Shown: positions 33,560 through 45,700 of the stretch, piece by piece
Numbering within the stretch: the stretch's first letter is position 1
How the letters are laid out: every line of letters begins with the position of its first letter
DNA from: Euphorbia lathyris
Lineage: Eukaryota; Streptophyta; Magnoliopsida; Malpighiales; Euphorbiaceae
DNA: 64,000 bases
Direction: 5' to 3'
NCBI RefSeq assembly: GCF_963576675.1
Contig: NC_088913.1
Location: 22,084,001-22,148,000, forward strand
Translations under genes and position numbers: made by a program
Notes under the pieces: model-generated
Databases searched by the model: none
Told to the model about the DNA's origin: nothing
Seen by the model: only the letters and a program-made list of their open reading frames with translations

Positions 33560-35291
33560 ATGGCTGAGAACAGCACTCGTTTCCTCCCAGGAAATCAGAC
33601 AACTCAGATTCTTCCTGAGGGACTATCCATTACTCGGCCTCCTCTGTTCTTCGGGTCTAACTATACCTTTTGGAAGAACAGAATGAAAAATTTCATTCAG
33701 GCAACAAATATGAGTGCATGGCTTTCAACAGTCCAAGGCCCATTTGTTCTTGTCAAAACTATTGACGACCAAACGGTTGTTAAAACTGAGACTAAGTGGA
33801 CAGAAGATGATCTCAAGAAGCTACAAAATCATGCTTCGGCTATAAACATGCTTCACTGTGCATTAGATGCTGCAGAGCACAACAATATTTCAGGTTGTGA
33901 GTCAGCGCAGGAGATCTGGAAGTCACCTACGAAGGAACCAACAAAGTTAAGGAGTCCAAGGTGAACCAGCACATGAGGCTGTACGAGCTGTTTAAAATGA
34001 ATGATGATGAAGGAATCTCTGAAATGAACTCAAGATTCATAAACATAATCAACGAGCTCAAAGGACTTGGCAAGATCTTTACTGAGGAAGAGCAAGTCAA
34101 AAAGATAATGAGGAGCCTTCCCAAAAGCTGGCAAGCCAAGAAAACTGCTGTTGAGGAAGCTTAAGACTTGACCACCTACAAGTATGATGAACTCATTGGA
34201 TCTCTGCTGACCTATGAGATCTCAATGAAGAATTTTGAGGTGAAGGAGAAGTCTGAGGACAAGAAGCAAAAGTCTCTTGTCATAAAAGCTGACTCCACTG
34301 ATGGGAGCTCAACAGACGATGAAGAGATGGCCATGTTCACTAGAAAAATGAAAAGGTTGTTCAGAAAGAATGATAAATATTCCAAGAAGCCTTACAAGAA
34401 GTTTGACAAGTACAAAGCTGAGTCCAGCGACATCAAGTACAAGAAGGACAGCTCAAAGCCAATCACATGCTTTGAATGTCATCAAACTGGCCATATCAAA
34501 TCAAGTTGTCCTACCTTGAGGAAGGAGAAGAAGAACAGCAAGAAGGCAATGGTGGCAACCTGGAGTGATAGTGATGAGTCATCATCATCAAGAGACGATG
34601 CCACTGAGTCAGCAAAGATCTGCTTTATGGCAGATGAGCTTACTGAGCCTTGTGTTTCTGAGCATGCTGACCCCTCCGTTGCATCTGACGATGAGGCACA
34701 CTCAACTGAGGTAATATCACTACCCTGCTCAGAAATGAAATGATAAATGCCTTGAGTGACCTCTACACACTTATCAAAAAGTGTAACAAGAAGGTTAGAG
34801 CACTCAGCAGGCGATGTGATGAGATTGAGGAGGTCAAACTGAGTGACCTTCGATATCTTCTCCAGGACAACTCAACTTTGCATAGCAACATAGAAATTAT
34901 GCAAAAGTTTGTCTCTGAGGTCCAATCAGATTCTAAGAAACTGAGAAAGGATGTCACATCTATTCAAAATCAACTCAAGGTTCCGAATAAAAGAAATATT
35001 CCTCTGAACACTCAGTACCGAAGTACTAGTCAGCAGAGATGGAATCCTCAGCGGAACGTCCAGTGTGACTTCTGTGGGAAGAAGGGACACACCACAAAGG
35101 TGTGCTGGCATGCTCAGCACTGGGGTGCTGACCAGTCAGTGAGATATCCCAAACGGAAGGTCAACTATGACTTCTGTGGAAAAAATGGACACACTGTCCA
35201 AGTGTGTCGTCATAAGATTAAGTATGATGTTTTACCTGCTGAGCCTAACAAACAAGGACCCAAAAAGACTTGGGTACCTAAAGATAACTAG
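33560..35291 (+). pseudogene. gag: Broken gag of the copia element
   Basis: It begins at ATG 33560 with PPLFFGSNYTFWKNRMKNFI, the start of a Retrotran_gag_2/UBN2-type domain. A frameshift near 33955 is followed by NQHMRLYELFKMND and ELKGLGKIFTEEEQVKKI, then an in-frame TAA at 34162-34164. The next part (34168-34743) is Lys-rich with a CCHC knuckle, CFECHQTGHIKSSC. The frame changes again at 34740, giving a coiled-coil stretch and a second knuckle, CDFCGKKGHTTKVC, plus a third in which the first Cys is Tyr (YDFCGKNGHTVQVC). Multiple knuckles and the coiled-coil fit SIRE-type gag. All breaks are visible; none is needed for normal expression. Confidence 0.85.
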
Positions 35292-35296
35292 CTATA

Positions 35297-38200
35297 TTGC
35301 AGGTAAGCCTGAGATGTGCTGAGAAGTCAAAGATGTGGTACATTGACAGCGCATGCTCGAGGCATATGACTGGTGATGAAACTCAGTTCATCACATTTGT
35401 GCGTAAACGAGGTGGAAGCGTAAGTTTCGGAGACAACAAAAAGGGTAAGATAGTAGGGTCAGGAACTGTTGGTGGTAATCCTACTATTGAGTCAGTCTCC
35501 CTAGTCAGCGGACTCAAATATAACTTACTCAGCGTAGCTCAGCTATGTGATAGTGGGAGAAAATTTATATTTGATGACACTGGATGTAAAATACTCGAGG
35601 GTAAAACAAATGAGTTGATTTTAACTGCCCCTCGTATTGATAATGTCTTTATGCTGAATTTAGAAAAGAAATTTTCAAAAACTGTATGCTTAGTGTCAAA
35701 AAAAGAAAATTCCTGGCTATGGCACAGGAGACTTGGTCATGTAAGCATGGACCTCCTGGCCAAATTAGCAAGAAATCAACTAGTTGAGGGACTGCCAGAA
35801 CTTAAGTTCGAAAAGGATCAATTATGCTACGCTTGTCAGGCTGGAAAACAAACTAAAACGTCTTTTCATAGTAAAAACATTGTCTCAACCAAGCGTCCAC
35901 TAGAGTTGCTACACTTGGATCTCTTCGGTCCAGTCCAGCCGCTGAGCTTGGGTGGTAGAAGATTTTCCTTGGTCATTGTAGATGACTTTTCTTGGTACAC
36001 TTGGATCATCTTGCTGAGTAGCAAAGATGAAACCTTTGAGACGTTTTCAAATTTAGTAAGAAAACTTCAAAATGATAAAGACCTTAAGTTAGCTCACATC
36101 CGAAGTGATAATGGTGGAGAATTCAAAAACCAACAGTTTGTTGAATTCTGTGAAGCCAACGGCATTGACCATAATTTCTCTGCTCCTAGAACGCCTCAAC
36201 AGAATGGGGTTGTTGAAAGGAAAAACAGAACCTTAGTTGACATAGCCAGGACAATGCTGAGTGAGCATAGGCTTCCAAATTACTTTTGGGGAGAGGTTGT
36301 CAACACAGCTTGCTACATACTTAATAGGGCTCTAGTTAGACCCATATTAAAGAAGACCCCCTACGAACTTTGGAAAGGACGAAAGCCCAACATTAGACTT
36401 TCGTGACTTCGGCTGTAAATGTTTTATTCTAAATACTAAAGACAGCCTAGCTAAGTTTGATTCAAAAGCTGATGAAGCTATCTTTTTAGGCTACTCAACA
36501 AACAGCAAAGCATACAGAGTTTTCAATAAACGAACTCAGGTCTTAGAAGAGTCAGTACACATTGAGTTCGATGAAACTAACCCTGCAGGAAACGACAAGC
36601 AACTGACTGAGGATGATCTATACTCACCACCCGCTGACCAAGAAACAGCCGCTGAGTCACTACCTCAAGGGCTGACCAAAGGTAAAAGCGAAACTCAAAT
36701 TGTTTTCACTGGCCAATCTATACCTGCAGAGATTGTTGAAACACAACCAGCTCAAGACATCACTCTACCAAAAGAGATCAGAATACCAAGAGGACAATCA
36801 GAGAGTGCCATTCTTGATGCTGCTGAAAACACGCTGATGACAAGAAATCAACTCAGGAGATACCTCAGCAACGTAGCATTTGTCTCAGTTCAGGAACCAA
36901 AGAACTTTGCTGAAGCTGAGTACGATGAGTTCTGGATGAATGCAATGCAAGAAGAACTTGATCAGTTGAGAAGAAATTAAGTATGGGACTTAGTGCCAAA
37001 ACCAAGAAGCCAGAAGACCATAGGAACAAGATGGGTCTTCCACAACAAGATGGATGAACAAGGGAACGTGGTCAGGAACAAAGCAAGACTTGTAGCTCAG
37101 GGCTACAGTCAGCAAGAAGGTATTGACTACGGTGAGACCATCACCCCAGTGGCAAGGCTAGAGGCTATAAGGATCTTATGTGCATATGCAAGTTATATGA
37201 ACTTTAAATTATTTCAAATGGATGTTAAGAGTGCATTCCTTAATGGAGTTATAAACGAGGAAGTCTATGTTAATCAGCCTCCAGGGTTTGAGGATCCCAA
37301 GTTCCCAAACCACGTTTATAAACTCAAAAAGGCTCTGTATGGTCTCAAGCAAGCACCACGTGCTTGGTATGAGAGACTGACCAGTTTCATGCTGACTAGA
37401 AATTATGTCAGAGGTAAATCTGATACAACCTTATTCATTAAGAGGAAGGGTAAAGATACCCTACTGGCTCAGATATATGTTGATGACATTATTTTTGGTG
37501 CCACTAATGAGTCCATGTGCAAGGAATTTAGTAAGCAGATGCAGACTAAGTTTGAAATGTCAATGATGGGAGAACTCAACTTCTTCCTTAGACTTCAAAT
37601 CAAACAAGGAAAAAATGGCATCTTCATCAGTCAAACTAAGTATGCTAAGGAGATATTGAAGAAGTATGAACTTGAGAACTGCAAGTCAATATCTACCCCT
37701 ATGGGCACTGACACTGTCCTCTGCGTTGACGAAAATGGTAAGTCAGTAGACAGCAGATTGTACCGAGGTATGATTGGCTCTCTACTCTACTTAACTCCTA
37801 GTAGGCCGGACATTCAGTTCTTAGTATGTTATTGTGCTAGATATCAATCTAACCCTAAGGAATCTCATTACATAGCTGTAAAAAGAATCCTTAGATATTT
37901 GCAAGGCTCAGTGAATGCAGGTTTATGGTATCCCAATACTCATGATTTCACACTCATTGGATACACTGACGCTGACTACGGACGAGACAAACTTGAACGA
38001 AAAATCACCTCGGGAGGATGTCATTTCCTTGGAAGCTGTCTTGTGTCCTGGTTCAGTAAGAAGCAGGCGTCAGTAGCCCTGTCAACCACTGAAGCTGAGT
38101 ACATTGCTGCTGGAAGTTGTGTTGCTCAAGTCCTCTGGATTAAGCAATAGCTAGAAGATTATGGCGTTCAGACTAAGACAATTGAAGTCAAATGTGACAA

Positions 38201-38423
38201 CAAGAGTGCCATTGACCTATCAAAGAATCCAATCCAGCACTGCAGGATGAAGCACGTCAGTATAAGACATCACTTCATCAGAGATCATGTACTCAAGGGA
38301 GAGATCAAGCTGTCCTATGTCCCAACGGATGAGCAGCTTGCTGATATCTTCACAAAGCCATTGGCTCGTGAGCAATTCAACATACTTAGAGAAACCATTG
38401 GTATGTTTAATCCTCTTCAATAA
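35297..38423 (+). pseudogene. pol: Protease - integrase - RT - RNase H of the copia element
   Basis: Domains in order: protease with WYIDSACSRHMTG (35337 on; the usual DSG is DSA here); GAG-pre-integrase with HRRLGH and CYAC; integrase core with DDE in LDLFG, SDNGGEF and NGVVERKNR; RT with FQMDVKSAFLNG, ALYGLKQAPRAWY and YVDDIIFG (about 37480); RNase H with GYTDADY and ALSTTEAEYIA, ending LADIFTKPLA and TAA 38421-38423. Breaks: frameshift near 36400 after KGRKPNI, in-frame TAA 36978-36980, in-frame TAG 38148-38150. Integrase before RT identifies Ty1/copia. Whether DSA is family-wide or a lesion is not known from this copy. Confidence 0.9.
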
Positions 38424-38920
38424 ATCCCAAGTATAATATGTGATATATGCATGCTGAGTTGACTACCATGCTGAGTGATTTATGCTAAATCAATGTCTAT
38501 TACATGCTGAGTAGATATACACGCTGAGTGGTTATCTCAAGCTGAGTTACTAAGCACACGAATAATTCCTTTGCATAGAACTGACTACTCAGAACATTAA
38601 ACGTTTAGAATTCTTAACACTGAGTAAAGATCCGTTGTGGAATTAATACTAGCACGTGTATTAAGTAGCCTCTAGGATGACGTAAGCGTCATCATTAGTA
38701 ATAGCACGCGTCGTTTCTCGAAATTAATGTCAGTAATAACTGACTTTCGACGGTTCAAATACCCACCGTTCCATCCAACCTATCAAGTCATTAATCATCG
38801 TCTATAAATAGTGAACGTTTTCTCACTATTCACTCTCTACGCTTGAAATTCTCACTCGAACCTTCTCTCTCTCTAAACTTCTGAAATTCAAATCCTCTTA
38901 AAAAAACCCTCAAGAACACC

Positions 38921-41900
38921 ATGTCTGATTCCCAGAATCTTTCTGATGACCAATATGAGGACAATCGCTCAGACATCAACCAAGGGTCCCCACCTGAGCA
39001 ACAATATGTTGATACCCCAGAAGATGAGGGCAATACTGGACATGGTCAGCATTCTGGGTGTTGATCCTCACACTGAGCACTCAACTCATTCTAAGAAAAA
39101 GAAGAAGGACAAGGGTAAGAAAACTGAGGAAACTGAGGAGAGAACCTTTCGATCCGTATACTCCGACGTTGAAGGCTTAGACGTTGTAGCTTCACGATGG
39201 TTCTCGAAAAGCTTCGTAGAGACGGCGAAACCTTACAGTGACTGGATATCCAAGAACGGATGGACCAAACTATTCTCCCTAAACGGGCTGACCTACCCAA
39301 GGCTTGTCACTGAGTTTTACTCCAATCTGTTGGTTGCCACAGATGATATTGATTTCATGGTCACTTATGTCAACAAGAAGTAGATCATCATCGACCGCTT
39401 ATATCTATCTATTCTGCTGGACTTAAAGGACGAGGGAGCTGAGTTGAGAAGAACAAATGATTATAAGAAGGTTAAGTACACCTCCACTTTTTGCAAACCT
39501 GAAGGGCATGTAGGGGAAGTCTCTTGCACCTCGCTTACTCAGCATCAGAGGCACGCCCACTACCTACTGACCAACTACCTCTATCCCAAGGTCAACTCCA
39601 CATCCTCAGCCTCCAACTTCGAGCAATGCTTTCTCTGGCATATGCTCAACTACAAGCCCCTGAACATGCCTGTATTCCTGATTGGGGCCATACAACGAAG
39701 CACTGGAGCACTTCGATTAGGGTCGCTCATTACCGAAATCCTTAGGGATTACAGAATCAGCTTTAAGAATGAGGAAAGCATTTTGGGTACAGAAATCACA
39801 ATTGAGGACCTCACTAAACTGGCTTACGGTCTTCCTTTTAAGTCAAAGAAAGGAAAGGATGTTGTGACTGAAGCTGAAGAGGAAGCTGAGCCGACCGATA
39901 AGGGAAAGAAGAGAAAGGCGGCACCCCAACTCCAAACTGTCAAACGCCTCAAAGTTGTTATGGCTGACAAACCTCCTGCTGAGTCAATCCAAAAGAAACC
40001 TCAACCTAGCAAAGCTGCCCAAAAACGACCTACCATTGTTCAAGAAGCTGAAAATGAACAAGAAAATACTGAGTCACCCCTAAAGAGGAAGAGGGTTTCT
40101 GGAGCTACACCATTGGATGCCATTCCTCTGGATGTATCCGTTCCAAAGGATTCCTTCTTTCTGCGAACTCAGGAATCTGTTGAAAGAACTCCAACTGCAA
40201 ACAAGCAACAACAACAATTTGTCTCTGCTGAGCAGACAAAGCACACTGAGTCAACCAAATCCACTTCAAAGAATCAGACCACTGAGCTCAGAGTTGAGTC
40301 CATTGTTGACACCACAACTACAGAACCTGAACAAACTCAGCTTGAGTCATCTGATCTACTTCCATCCTCCAACCCTTCTAAACATGGAAGTGATAAACAA
40401 TACAAGAAGAAGGCGAACAAACCTCAAGTGTTTGACATACTGGATGACTCACCTCTCCATGAACCCATCGTAAGCCTGACTGACTTGGACTTCAACTTTT
40501 TCTCCAAACCCATTTCCAAGCCCTCACCAGTCAAGGAAAAACAAGCCTCTGTTCCTCAGGGTCAGGAACATGCCAAGTCTGCCGACACCGCTGCTACTAG
40601 CTCCTCAAAGCAAGTGATCGATGAACCCGCTGTACAAGAGAAGGAACATGCACTAGAGAAATCTCCTGCTCAGGACAATCTCGAGCTGAATCTTCCTCAA
40701 GTCAATGATCAGCTCCCGACTGACACTGAGCAGGTAGACAATGCCATGGCATCACTCAACCCTCATCATGAACAGCCAGAGAATGTTTCAACTCCTGCAG
40801 CTGACCCAATCACTCTGTCTACCACTCAGATTGTTCACCCCTCACCTAATCCAAAGGACAACTCTAATACTGGTGTGCACTCAAATGAACAACCACCTAC
40901 ATCCAACCAAAGCTCAGTTCCTGAAACTTCTCAAAATGACCCTCTGAAGTTCTTAACTTCTTCCCAGACTGGGAAATGAATCTTCGAAGCTGCCCAAGAA
41001 CTCATCGCAGAAATACAGAGTACTCATGGAACTGAAACTGAGAGCAGTTCAGCGGAGCCTACACAACTGAGCACCCTCACTCAACTCCTCACTGAACTAA
41101 AAGGACTCAAAGAGCTGTTGTGTGTGCTGACTAAAATGGTGGCTCAACAGCCAAAGCAAGAGTTCGCTACCAAAATGGCAAACCTTCACTTGCATATGGT
41201 GCAACATATGGACAAAATTGAAGGGAAACTCAATGCCTTAATTGCAGCCAACTCAGATGTAGCTAAGTCAGCTCAACTTACTCAAGTCCAAACTGAGCTG
41301 ACCATAACTTATGAATTAGTTGGCTCTACCTCTCAATGCACAATCGAGCAAATTGCCGAATCCCTTCGCCTGCTAAATTTATCACGAGAAGAGATGCAGA
41401 CTGAATAGGCCAAGACATCTGAGATTTTTCAACTTGCTAAGGCCACCTATGACCATGTCACACATCAGTCCAACCAAAGACACCACTATGACGCTGGCCT
41501 GCTGAAAATGTACCATCAATCTTACGCAATGATGACGGACACCATGAGCTGGATGGGTAAATCCCTTCAATTTATACTCAGCGTCATCAGTTCCCACATG
41601 GGCATTCCGACGTCCAACATGGCTGGTGGGATCAAGGTTTTTGACGGGCTAAAGCACAGTACGACTCAAATCCAGCAGTATTCCGCTCTGCTGACTCGTG
41701 CTGTTGAATAAGGGAAGTTTTATGCAGCTGTCCCTCAGCCCATTGATGCTGGCAAAAAGGGGGAGAAAAGCAAAGATAAACATCCAGCTGGAACTCAGCA
41801 AAAGAACCAACATCCTGGTTCCACTTCTTCAAGTGTTCCCCCTAGCACTCAACCTAAGCCTTCTAGCACTCAACCTCAGCAACCTCAGCAACAAAACAAA

Positions 41901-41939
41901 TCCAAGCCTAACCAAGTCTCCTTCAATATTAGGCGATAG
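38921..41939 (+). pseudogene. Third ORF between pol and 3' LTR (SIRE-type, about 1000 codons, broken)
   Basis: It starts at ATG 38921 (SDSQNLSDDQYEDN) and shifts frame once near 39030. It then stays in one frame to TAG 41937-41939, interrupted by TAG 39381-39383, TGA 40977-40979, TAG 41406-41408 and TAA 41709-41711. The N-terminal part (WISKNGWTKLF..YPRLVTEFYSNL, then FLWHMLNYKPLNMPVFLIGA) resembles the putative plant transposon protein domain found in retroelement-linked ORFs. The middle is a long Pro/Ser/Gln/Glu-rich disordered segment, the C-terminal part is helical, and the end is Gln/Pro-rich. No signal peptide or transmembrane segment is obvious, so an envelope role is not supported. 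SIRE elements are known for an ORF at this position. Confidence 0.75.
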
Positions 41940-42449
41940 TTTTCTGTTTGTTGTTGTGTGATTTTGCTTACTTGCTTATGTTGTGTTGTGTGCTAAATAT
42001 CAATATAAACGTATCTTCAATCAACCTTGTTATTTAATCTTCTTCGCTTTAATGCCTATCTGCTGTGTTGATCTAAATTTACAACTTGTCTCATAATGTC
42101 TTAATTGAACAAAGGATCTAAGGATTGACAAACATTGAATTAATCACATACTTGGCCACTGAGTAAAATTACTCAGCCTCAATTAACTCACTCAGCTAAC
42201 TCCAATATTCGAACTTAATTTTCCGCTTAGCTTTGCATCGAAACTGAGTGAAATAAACCTGGTCCAAGAACTGACCTAACTCTGAACACTGACTTTAGAC
42301 TTACTTGATTAAACCTTAAAATGTTTAAAGTAAAAACTAAGTCAGCGGCTCAACCCTTACGGGGGAGAAGCTTAAGAAGTTAAAGATAGGTCAATTATTA
42401 TGGGGGAGCTCAACACTGAGTCACTTACTGAATATTTTTGCCAACATCA

Positions 42450-42460
42450 AAATGGGGGAG
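42450..42460 (+). other. Polypurine tract of the copia element
   Basis: AAATGGGGGAG lies directly before the 3' LTR. Related GGGGGAG runs occur at 42361 and 42401. Confidence 0.75.
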
Positions 42461-42462
42461 TT

Positions 42463-43799
42463 TGTTGAAACACCTTTCCACATGATTTTGATTTGACAAA
42501 ATTATTTATGTGAATGATAAAAATATTCCAACACATTAAATTTAAATGCTTTGATTTATTCATACTAATGTGTTTGTTCAATGTTGAGTTGTTTGGTTTA
42601 TAAGACATTAAGATAAATGGCCCAAAGGCCCAAAAGAGGAAGTCAAGCCCAAGTCAATAGATCAAAGCCTCACGGCCCAAGAAGACTCAAAACGCCGTCG
42701 TACTGAGTAAGGAGTTAGCCCAGCAATAAGAAGGATCAAGAAGCCTTCCACCAAATAGCTTCAAGACGAAGCTGCTGAGTTGAACGACAAGGTTGTCAGG
42801 TCAGTGGCAGAACAGAATGAACTTGGAGACCAAGTATTTCTACTTTGGGTAAAGCTCAAAAGGCGCAGGAAGCTGCCTGGAAGACTTTGCCATAAATGTG
42901 GAAACATTCTGTTTCATCTGACGAAAAGCTGCTGAGCACTGGCGAAGACAGAAGATACACGAATATGATTGGCCGAGGACGCTGAGCACGTACTTAGTGA
43001 AAGCGACAGGAAGCCGTTTGACTCCAACGGTTATTTCGAAATTCGAAATCACCGGTGTCTCAAGTGTCACTATAAATAGGCCTCTCAAACGCTTCATTCG
43101 ATGCAGATCTTCAATCAAGTCGAAACGCTGACAAAATTCATACTTGAAGTTCTGTGAGAAAAGCAAAGCAAATCTTACACCAATTCCAATCTTTGTGTAA
43201 AAGTCTAGAGTGAATTCATTCATCTAAAGTGTCTTAGCAATTGTTGTTTAGGACAAACACTTATCATTTCTAGAAGAATAGAAAGGAGAAGCTGAGTACT
43301 CGGTTATAGTACTCAGCGGTAGGTATAGGAGTAAGTAGAGGTATAGAGGAAGGTACTCTTGTATACTCAGCTTCTATTGTAAAAGGTTTTGTGCTCTACC
43401 TTTAAAGAGCTCAGTAGAGAATTCAAAAAGCTCGGAACGAGTTCCGGGGACTGGACGTAGGCGGAGAGGCCGAACCAGGATACGTCTGCTGAGTAACATA
43501 TTTCTAACCCTTAAACTCCTTTATATATTGCTTGCTATAAAACTGACTAAGTAACGAATAAACACTGAGTTGAGTGCACTAAGAAGCTGAGCTCATGAAT
43601 AGACTTAAGTGTTATCTCCTGACTCAAGGAAAGAAGCAGACTTAGTCACCAGTTGACTAAGCTTGTGTCTTAAATCTACTTAGCGCCGCTGTGTAAACCT
43701 TTTCTAAAAGAAAAGAAGTCAGTCTTAATGGACAAAATTTTAAATAGTTCCTATCCCCCCCCCTTAGAACTAACCTTGTCACGTTATACGGGACCAACA
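42463..43799 (+). repeat. 3' LTR of the copia element
   Basis: It is 1337 bp and starts TGTTGAAACACC. It is followed by TSD CACCC at 43800-43804. Confidence 0.92.
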
Positions 43800-43829
43800 C
43801 ACCCATGGTCCAAGAACTGTCAAACCCAC

Positions 43830-45375
43830 CATATATTAAAAAAGAAAAGGTGAGTGTTTAAACAAGAGAAGAGGAAGGAGAACAAACAAGAAGAAGGGGA
43901 AGGAGAAAAGTTCAGGAAATGTCAAGAAAAACGCAAATGAAAAATATTACAGATGTCATCATTGATAAACTTGTGACAAAAAGCAGGAGCTGAAGGCCAC
44001 CAATTGATCACTGAGGAAGAGACTCCAAACTTTGCCAAAGTATCAGCAACACGATTTCCTTCCCTAAAGATGTGTGTAAAAATAATGTTCATCCTAGAGC
44101 AAATGCTGAGATAGTGCAACCATTCTTGTCGAATGCTCTAAGGAACATCCATGGAACGAAGCCGAAGAAAATTAACTACGTACATGGAGTCTGACTCAAT
44201 CCAAAGTTGATGCCAATTTTTCTCCCAAGCAAGTTCAATTGCAAAAATAGTGGCTCTCAATTCAGCCATATAAGCAAAAGAAGGAGGGGCAGAAAAGGCA
44301 AAACAACCTTTGGGAAAGCCGCGATAGTTACGAAAGATACCGACCGCTCCCGCCTCGCCAGGAGTACCAAAAGCAGAGCCGTCCACATTGACTTTAACCC
44401 AGCCCGGAGGAGGTTTAAGCGAATGGACCGGAATGATGTTGGGAGCTGGAGGTGGCCTTGGAGAAGCCAGAAGATGGGATAAGATATCAGCATCTCTCCT
44501 CGAAGAGCAAAAACCTATAGAAGAGGCAAAGGACTCTCGAATCATTCGAAAAAGGGTGATCTTCGAGTGTTGAATAGAAGGAGAAACCTCCAAGAATGTT
44601 GCTTCATTCCTATAATGTCAGATTAACCAGATACAAGAGACAGCGACAACACGCCAGATCATCGACACCTGTGAGCCAAAATGAATGCTACGAAGAGTGC
44701 TGAAGAAGTGAATGAATTGGGAATGGCGGGGTAAAGCGCAGTTAAAATGAATCTCAAGGGCCCTCCACATATAATCTGCAAAAGAACAGCTAATGAACAA
44801 GTGGTTAATGGACTCAGCATCCCTACCACAAAGAACAAAACGAGAGGCAAAAGATAAGCCTAGACGCTGTAGGAGGTCGTGAGTCGGAACCCTTCCATGC
44901 AAAACTCTCCAGGATGTGAAGGAGCGAGAAGGGGGAGTGTGAGCATTCCAAACAAATTTATACCAGTCCACCGAGTAGGAACGAGGACTGATAATCGAAT
45001 AGTACTTTTTGGCAGAGAAAATACCCTTCGTAGAGGGCTGCCAAGCACATAAATCTAAATCATCTCTACCTCTGTGAATAGATCGAATATTGTCTTGAAC
45101 AACCGAAGGCAGAGTGCCTAAGCCAAGCCATTCCGAATTGATCAAAAAATCATCAACAGAATTAAAGCGTGAACGCTTATCATGATGATCAAGGCCCAAT
45201 CTGTCCACCACCGATGGAATGATCCACCTATCAGTCCAGAAATTGAGCGTTGAAGACTGGCCAATCCACCAAAAGATCTGGTCCTAAATGGATGAATAAA
45301 CAAACTTACAGGAAGACCAAATCGAGGAATGAGCAATGGTAGCTTTAGGCACACCGGAGACATCCATAATTCAAG
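43830..45375 (-). pseudogene. L1-like LINE 3' part (zf-RVT and RNase H)
   Basis: The minus strand starts at about 45370 (SGVPKATIAHSSIWS) and runs into the RT-distal linker, then 45211-44618: the zf-RVT domain with WQPSTKGIFSAKKYY, WRVLHGRVPTHDLLQRLG and INHLFISCSFADYMWRAL. After a break, 44593-44138 encodes RNase H (PPPGWVKVNVDGSAFG, ELRATIFAIELAW, LWIESDSMYVVNFL), and 44119-43922 the end (FREGNRVADTLAKFG). At least three frame interruptions are present. RT and endonuclease are missing. It is the longest LINE tail in the window and abuts the right TSD of the copia element. Confidence 0.8.
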
Positions 45376-45379
45376 GCAA

Positions 45380-45700
45380 CTGAAAATGACTTAATTAAGC
45401 CAAAAGACTCTAAAAACTGTACATAAAGATAGAGATAAAATGTGATTATCATTGTTTCATAAAAATCCAAGAACCAATCCCGAGCTTCCTCATAGCTACA
45501 CTAGAAAACTGATAACCCCACAGTTGTCCAACAATATTTAGCATACGAACACCCTAGGAAAAGATGAAAATCGCACTCAACATCATTCAGACACAATGGA
45601 GAAGCAATAGGAATTGAAACGTGTTTACCGTTGAGTCTCATACGGGTAGGAAGAAATTTCAAACAAAATTTCCATCAAACATCTTAGACTACTATTGCGT
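45380..45700 (-). pseudogene. Second LINE zf-RVT relic
   Basis: Minus-strand reading gives WKFCLKFLPTRMRLNGKHV, then CLNDVECDFHLFLGCSYAKYCW, the Cys/His-containing zf-RVT core, with stops after. It lies just upstream of the preceding LINE on the same strand but is a different zf-RVT copy, so two LINE insertions meet here. Confidence 0.6.

Larger units (their letters stand above)
32163..43799 (+). mobile_element. Ty1/copia LTR retrotransposon, SIRE-like, 11.6 kb, TSD CACCC
   Basis: LTRs at 32163-33497 and 42463-43799 begin TGTTGAAACA and end GGACCAACA. The 5-bp duplication CACCC is exact (32158-32162 and 43800-43804). PBS and PPT are present. Integrase precedes RT, which defines copia. LTRs over 1.3 kb and a long extra ORF between pol and the 3' LTR are features of the SIRE/Maximus lineage. 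The LTRs differ at roughly 30-35 positions by eye (about 2.5%). Coding regions carry several frameshifts and stops. Confidence 0.92.
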
